A stretch of 64,000 nt of DNA, taken from NCBI RefSeq assembly GCF_012163145.1, contig NZ_JAAVTX010000007.1:124001-188000 (forward strand), written 5' to 3'. This document shows positions 59,619 to 64,000 of this stretch, piece by piece; positions within the stretch are counted from its first letter, which is position 1, and every line of letters begins with the position of its first letter. The notes beneath the pieces are model-generated. The model did not search any database and was not told the origin of the DNA. It saw only the letters and a program-made list of their open reading frames with translations. A program made the position numbers and the translations under genes. Origin of the DNA: Falsiroseomonas frigidaquae (GTDB lineage: Bacteria; Pseudomonadota; Alphaproteobacteria; Acetobacterales; Acetobacteraceae).

Positions 59619-61139
59619 ATGACCTGGACTCAGGCTGCCTTCGGCCGCATCACCCTCGGCCTTACGGCGCTTGGGCTTGTCATCCTCCTCGCACTCGGCG
59701 TTGGCCTGGTCTGGCTCGTGCAGGAAACGCGCAGCTACGCCTCCGCCGTCGTTGCCACGCAGCAGATCCGGGTGACGGCCGGGGAAGTGTTGAGTTCGCT
59801 GCAGGATGCCGAGACCGGGCAGCGCGGCTTCCTGCTCACTGACGACCCCAGCTACCTCGCCCCCTACATCGCCGCGCGCGCGCAGCTGCCGCAGGAGCTG
59901 GACAGGCTTGCGGCGCAGGTGACGGCCGATGGCGGCCAGCTTCCGCCCCAGATCGAGCTTCGCGGCACCATCGAGGCGAAGCTGGCCGAGTTGCAGCAGA
60001 GCCTGGAGCTTGCGGAGGCCGGGGACCGGGAAGCGGCGCTCGCGGTGGTCCGCGGCGGGCGCGGCCAGATCCTGATGGACCAGGTGCGCAACCAGATCGC
60101 AGGCGTGGAACAGCGCACCGCCATCCGCCAGCAGCAGCGCAGTGCCAATCTGGAAGGCGCCGGGCAGTTGTTGATGTATGGCGCGATTCTCGGCCTGCTG
60201 CTGATCGCCCTGGTCAGCTTCGGCACGCTGCGCGCGGCCCGCAGCTACACGCGCGACCTGGAGGCGGCGCAGGCGGCGCTGCAACGGGCCAATTCCAGCC
60301 TGGAGCAGCGCGTGGCCACGCGCACCGGGTCGCTGATGGCCGCGAATGAGGAAATCCAGCGCTTCGCCTACATCGTCTCGCATGACCTGCGCGCGCCGCT
60401 GGTCAATGTGATGGGCTTCACGCAGGAGTTGGAGACCGCGATCGTGGCGGTGCGCGGCCTGATGGAGCGTGCCGAGGCCGAGGCACCGGCGCTGGTCACG
60501 CAGGATGTCCGCGAGGCGGTGCGGGAGGATATCCCCGAGGCGATCGGCTTCATCCGGTCCTCCACCAATCGCATGGACCGCCTGATCGGTGCCATCCTGG
60601 CGCTGTCGCGCGAGGGTCGCCGGCGCCTGGTGGCGGAGCCCGTGCCGCTGCAGCCGCTGCTGGAGGGCCTGTCGAACAGCCTGCAGCACCAGCTGGATGC
60701 CGCGGGCGCGGAGCTACGACTGCAGCCGCCCTTCCCGACCCTGCAGACGGACCGGCTGGCGCTGGAGCAGATCCTCGGCAACCTTCTGGACAATGCCGTG
60801 AAATACCTCGATCCCGCCCGCCCTGGCCGCATCATGGTCCGCGCGCGGCGGGAATCCGGACTGCACGCCCTGGACGTGGTGGATAACGGCCGCGGCATCG
60901 CCGAGCGCGACCACGCCCGGGTGTTCGAGCTGTTCCGCCGTTCCGGACCGCAGGACAAGCCCGGCGAGGGCATCGGCCTCGCGCATGTCCGCGCGCTGGC
61001 GCGCCGCATGGGCGGCGACATCCGCCTCGCCTCCCGCCTGGGCGAGGGTTCCGTCTTCACTCTGCTGCTGCCGGATGCCTTGCCCGCCCCCGACACAGAC
61101 ATGGCAAACGCACCACAGCTGGAGGACCAGCCCGCATGA
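59619..61139 (+). CDS. CHASE3-domain sensor histidine kinase
   Basis: 506 residues from ATG 59619. Membrane helices are at about 13-35 and 182-205, enclosing a CHASE3 periplasmic domain with its signature DAETGQRGFLL (63-73). A coiled coil is followed by the HisKA site RFAYIVSHDLRAPL and HATPase boxes LLDNAVKYLDP, VVDNGRGI and GEGIGLAHVRALARRMGG. This arrangement, with a single-domain response regulator right after it, resembles phytochrome/Rcp1-type pairs. ATGA overlap with the next gene. Confidence 0.9.
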   Translation: MTWTQAAFGRITLGLTALGLVILLALGVGLVWLVQETRSYASAVVATQQIRVTAGEVLSSLQDAETGQRGFLLTDDPSYLAPYIAARAQLPQELDRLAAQVTADGGQLPPQIELRGTIEAKLAELQQSLELAEAGDREAALAVVRGGRGQILMDQVRNQIAGVEQRTAIRQQQRSANLEGAGQLLMYGAILGLLLIALVSFGTLRAARSYTRDLEAAQAALQRANSSLEQRVATRTGSLMAANEEIQRFAYIVSHDLRAPLVNVMGFTQELETAIVAVRGLMERAEAEAPALVTQDVREAVREDIPEAIGFIRSSTNRMDRLIGAILALSREGRRRLVAEPVPLQPLLEGLSNSLQHQLDAAGAELRLQPPFPTLQTDRLALEQILGNLLDNAVKYLDPARPGRIMVRARRESGLHALDVVDNGRGIAERDHARVFELFRRSGPQDKPGEGIGLAHVRALARRMGGDIRLASRLGEGSVFTLLLPDALPAPDTDMANAPQLEDQPA

Positions 61140-61573
61140 ACGTATCCGCCCAAGCCGTCACCATCGTCATGATCGAGGATGATGACGGCCACGCACGCCT
61201 CATCGAGAAGAACCTGAAACGCGCCGGCGTCTACAACGACGTGCTGCACCTGAATTCCGGCACCGCCGCGGTGAACCATCTGTTCGGTCCGCAGCGCCAG
61301 GGCGGCGCGCCGGTGCTGGTGCTGCTCGACCTCAACCTGCCGGACATGAGCGGCATCGACATCCTGGCCCGGTTGAAGGCGGATGCGGAGTTGCGCCTCG
61401 CACCCGTGATCGTGCTGACGACAACGGATGACGACCGCGAGATCCGGCGATGCTATGAACTCGGTTGCAGCGTCTACATCACCAAGCCGGTGAACTACGA
61501 GACCTTCGCCCAGGCCGTGCGACAGCTCGGGCTGTTTCTCGCCGTGATCCAGGTGCCGCCAACAGCCCCATGA
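61136..61573 (+). CDS. Rcp1-like single-domain response regulator
   Basis: 145 residues. Receiver domain with IVMIEDDDGHARLIEKNLKR, the phospho-acceptor Asp in VLLDLNLPDMSGIDIL, Thr in VLTTTDDDREI and Lys in YITKPVNYETF. The RLIEKNLKRAG start and long insert before the Asp are typical of cyanobacterial Rcp1-like regulators. Overlaps both neighbours by 4 bases; likely partner of the upstream CHASE3 kinase. Confidence 0.9.
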   Translation: MNVSAQAVTIVMIEDDDGHARLIEKNLKRAGVYNDVLHLNSGTAAVNHLFGPQRQGGAPVLVLLDLNLPDMSGIDILARLKADAELRLAPVIVLTTTDDDREIRRCYELGCSVYITKPVNYETFAQAVRQLGLFLAVIQVPPTAP

Positions 61574-62616
61574 CCAGCCAGGCTTCCCGCATCCTCTACA
61601 TCGACGACGACCAGGCACTGTGCCGCCTGGTACAGCGCGCGCTTGGCCGCCTCGGTCATCAGGTGGTCATCGCCTGCGATGGCGACCAGGGACTGGCGCG
61701 GGCCAAGGAGGATGGCTTCGCGGCGATCTGCCTGGACCACTACATGCCGGGCGCGGATGGGCTGGAAACCCTGGCCGCGCTGCGCGCCCTGCCCGACCCG
61801 GCGCCGGTGATCTTCGTCACCGGGGCTGATGAGACGCGCGTCGCCGTCGCCGCGCTGCGCGCCGGGGCCGAGGATTTCGTCGTGAAGACGCCGGGCGAGA
61901 GCTTCCTGCTGCTGCTGCACCGGGCCATCGAGGGTGCCGTGGACCGCGCCACGATGCGCCGCCAGCAGGCGGAAGCCGAGACCAAGGTGCGGGAAGCGCT
62001 GGACCGCGCGGAGGAACTGGCCGCCAGCCGCGCCCTGCTGCTGCAGGAGGTGAACCACCGCGTCGCCAACAGCCTGCAGATCATCGCCAGCCTGACGCGC
62101 CTGCAGGAAGGCGCGGTTGCCGACCCCGCGGCCCGCGCCGCGCTGGCGGCGGTGCGCCACCGCATCGCCGCCGTCGCCCAGGTGCACCGCCGGCTGTACA
62201 CCTCGGCGGATGTACGCTCCGTCGCGCTGAACGATTATCTCGGCGGCCTGCTGGTGGAGATCGGCCGCAGCGTGGAAACGGCACGCATCGATTTCACCGG
62301 CGCGCCACTGGAAGTGCCGCCGGACCGCGCCGTCTCGCTCGGCGTCATCCTGTCCGAGCTGGTCACCAACGCGCTGAAATATGCCTACCCCGACACGCCG
62401 GAGGGCGGCCCGATCCGGGTGACGCTGGCGATGGAGGGTGCGGATGGCGTGCTGCGGGTGGAAGATGACGGTGTCGGCGGCGCCGGCGCCGACCTGCCGG
62501 CCGGCACAGGCCTCGGTGGACGGATCGTGCAGGCAATGGCGTCCACCATCGGCGGGCTGGTGGAATTCGCCGGCGGGCCCGGGTCCTGCATCACGGTGCG
62601 CTTCGCCCTGGGGTGA
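61570..62616 (+). CDS. receiver-HisKA_2 sensor kinase
   Basis: 348 residues from ATG 61570. The N-terminal receiver domain has ILYIDDDQAL, an Asp in CLDHYMPGADGL and Lys in FVVKTPGE. A short coiled coil leads to the HisKA_2 domain with LLQEVNHRVANSLQIIASL and an HATPase with SELVTNALKYAYPD and GTGLGGRIVQAMA. The soluble receiver-kinase layout suggests it acts downstream of the preceding pair. Ends 9 bases before the convergent gene. Confidence 0.87.
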   Translation: MTSQASRILYIDDDQALCRLVQRALGRLGHQVVIACDGDQGLARAKEDGFAAICLDHYMPGADGLETLAALRALPDPAPVIFVTGADETRVAVAALRAGAEDFVVKTPGESFLLLLHRAIEGAVDRATMRRQQAEAETKVREALDRAEELAASRALLLQEVNHRVANSLQIIASLTRLQEGAVADPAARAALAAVRHRIAAVAQVHRRLYTSADVRSVALNDYLGGLLVEIGRSVETARIDFTGAPLEVPPDRAVSLGVILSELVTNALKYAYPDTPEGGPIRVTLAMEGADGVLRVEDDGVGGAGADLPAGTGLGGRIVQAMASTIGGLVEFAGGPGSCITVRFALG

Positions 62617-62625
62617 AGCGGCCGG

Positions 62626-64000
62626 TCAGTGCCCCTTGCCGTTGGCACGAGGAGACGTGGCGACCGGCAGAGTGGCGACCGGCGGCGTGGCGCCACGCAC
62701 CATCGGCAGAGACACCGGCGCGCCGCGGAGCGGCAGTTCGAGCGTCGTCACGCGCTTACCATCCGCCTGGACCTGGCTCATGGTGCCGCCGAGGTCGTGC
62801 TTCAGCAGGCGGTTGATCAGTTCCGTGCCGAAGCCGCGGCGTTCCTGGCCCTGGGCCGCTGGCGGCCCGCGCAGCTCAAGCCAGGCGATATGCAACCGCT
62901 CGTCCGCGCCCTTCCCTTCCACCGTCCAGTTGATCCGCAGCTGCCCGGGCGAGACGGAAAGCGCGCCGTGCCGGGCGGCGTTGGTGGCCAGCTCGTGCAG
63001 CACCATGCCCAGGGCCAGCGCCATCTTCGGCCGCAGCGGCACCGCGGCGCCGCCGAAGCTGATGCGGTCCGGCCGGTCGTTGTGCGGCGCAAGCTCCTTG
63101 GCGACCAGCGCCTCCAGGTCCACCGCCGTCCAGCCCTGTTCGCCGACGAGTTCATGCGCCCGCGCCAGCGCCTTGATGCGCCCGCTGAATGCGGCCGCGA
63201 AATCCTCGAGCGACCTGGCGTGGCGCAGCGTGCTGGTCGAGACGGCCTGGACCACCTGCAGCATGTTGCGGACCCGGTGGTTCAGCTCATCCACCAGCGT
63301 GCTGAGGATCTCACCCTCCACCACCTTGGTGACGTCGAAGAAGGTCAGCACCACGCCATCCACATCGCCCTCCGCAGTGCGGTAGGGCAGCAGGCGCATC
63401 AGGTAATGGACATGGCCGTCCCGCGCGGTGACGCGGCGTTCCACGGCGGTGCGCTCATCCAGCACGCGGCGCACCTCCCGCCGCAGGTCCACCTTGTCGA
63501 GATGGCCGGCGAAGTCGGTCACCGGGCGGCCCCGATCGGCGGGCATCAGGTTGAAGATGCTGGTCACCGCCGGGGTGAAGCTGCGGATCACCAGGTGGCG
63601 GTCGAGGAACAGCGTCGCGATCTGCGTGCTGTCGAACAGGTTCCGCAGATCGGCCTTCGACCGATCCAGCTCGTCGATCTTGACGGAAAGTTCGGTATTG
63701 GACGCGCGCAGCTCCTCATTCACCGATTGCAGCTCCTCCTTCGAGGTTTCCAGCTCCTCGTTGGTGGATTGCAGCTCCTCGTTCACCGAGACCATTTCCT
63801 CGTTCGCTGAGGTCAGTTCCTCGGTCGCCGTCTCGTATTCCTCGGTGGTCGATTGCAGCTTCTCGCGCGTGTCACGCAGCTCGCGCTCCAGCAGCAGCAG
63901 ATGGTCCTGCCCCGCGGTATCCAGCGAAACGGCGGCCGTGTCGGCGCCGGGGATGTCGGCAAAGACGACCAGGAATTGGCGCTCGGGCACATCCCGCGCG
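62626..64000 (-). CDS. CheB/CheR/PAS hybrid sensor histidine kinase, C-terminal part (cut by window edge)
   Basis: The frame continues beyond 64000; about 458 residues are visible. The visible part starts RQFLVVFADIPGAD, then the long coiled coil of repeated (S/T)xNEEL units (ELTSANEEMVSVNEELQSTN and following) that typically links the CheR domain to a PAS domain in CheB-CheR-PAS-kinase fusions. The PAS domain (FDSTQIATLFLDRHLVIRSF) leads to an HWE/HisKA_2 kinase with VDELNHRVRNMLQVVQAV and MVLHELATNAARHGAL. The CheB and CheR parts are outside the window, so the full fusion is inferred from the linker. Confidence 0.85.
   Translation of the reverse strand, partial: ARDVPERQFLVVFADIPGADTAAVSLDTAGQDHLLLLERELRDTREKLQSTTEEYETATEELTSANEEMVSVNEELQSTNEELETSKEELQSVNEELRASNTELSVKIDELDRSKADLRNLFDSTQIATLFLDRHLVIRSFTPAVTSIFNLMPADRGRPVTDFAGHLDKVDLRREVRRVLDERTAVERRVTARDGHVHYLMRLLPYRTAEGDVDGVVLTFFDVTKVVEGEILSTLVDELNHRVRNMLQVVQAVSTSTLRHARSLEDFAAAFSGRIKALARAHELVGEQGWTAVDLEALVAKELAPHNDRPDRISFGGAAVPLRPKMALALGMVLHELATNAARHGALSVSPGQLRINWTVEGKGADERLHIAWLELRGPPAAQGQERRGFGTELINRLLKHDLGGTMSQVQADGKRVTTLELPLRGAPVSLPMVRGATPPVATLPVATSPRANGKGH

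Overview
The window is high-GC DNA from an alphaproteobacterium. Long antisense open frames are common, as expected at this GC content. The housekeeping genes (a nuoA-to-nuoL run with separate nuoC and nuoD, and tig-clpP-clpX-lon-hupB next to tRNA-Val) and the accessory content suggest Acetobacteraceae or a related Rhodospirillales group. The taxon is inferred from gene content, not from a marker comparison.

Layout. 1-9694 (minus) holds respiratory complex I genes nuoA to nuoL; nuoL runs off the left edge. tRNA-Asp(GTC) follows at 9990-10066. A gene-poor stretch (10067-11108) carries an 18-bp copy of the tRNA-Val 3' end and a probable decayed transposase. 11109-19463 (minus) encodes a giant DUF4347/RTX protein, probably secreted by a type I system that is not in the window. 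20582-34662 holds an aryl-polyene-type (type II PKS/FAS hybrid) pigment cluster: polysaccharide deacetylase, glycosyltransferase, acyltransferases, two methyltransferases, MipA/OmpV protein, ACP, COG4648 membrane protein, AMP ligase, two dehydratases, LolA-like protein, MMPL exporter, ketosynthase, chain length factor and ketoreductase. A flavin halogenase-like gene lies beside it at 34915-36222. 36536-47892 (plus) is a tightly overlapping chemosensory operon: a soluble receptor with two signalling tips, a triple CheW, CheB, CheR, CheA, a STAS-like protein, CheY, CheC and a PAS hybrid kinase. After another gene-poor stretch comes tRNA-Val(TAC).

48809-55710 (minus) is the protein quality-control block tig-clpP-clpX-lon-hupB with recognisable terminators. 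tRNA-Leu(TAG), a SAM methyltransferase and an 804-residue transketolase-type E1 enzyme follow. 59619-64000 is a sensory cluster: CHASE3 histidine kinase, Rcp1-like response regulator, receiver-HisKA_2 kinase, and on the other strand the C-terminal part of a CheB/CheR/PAS/HWE-type kinase cut by the window edge.

The main inference is that everything between tRNA-Asp and tRNA-Val (about 38 kb) is an acquired genomic island. In many alphaproteobacteria the order lon-hupB-tRNA-Val-tRNA-Asp-nuoA is contiguous. Here it is interrupted, and an 18-bp direct repeat of the tRNA-Val 3' end (48624-48641) recurs at 10294-10311 near the opposite edge, as expected for paired attachment sites. The island would carry an envelope pigment pathway with a candidate halogenase, a giant secreted repeat protein and an unusual chemosensory array. 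No integrase was found.
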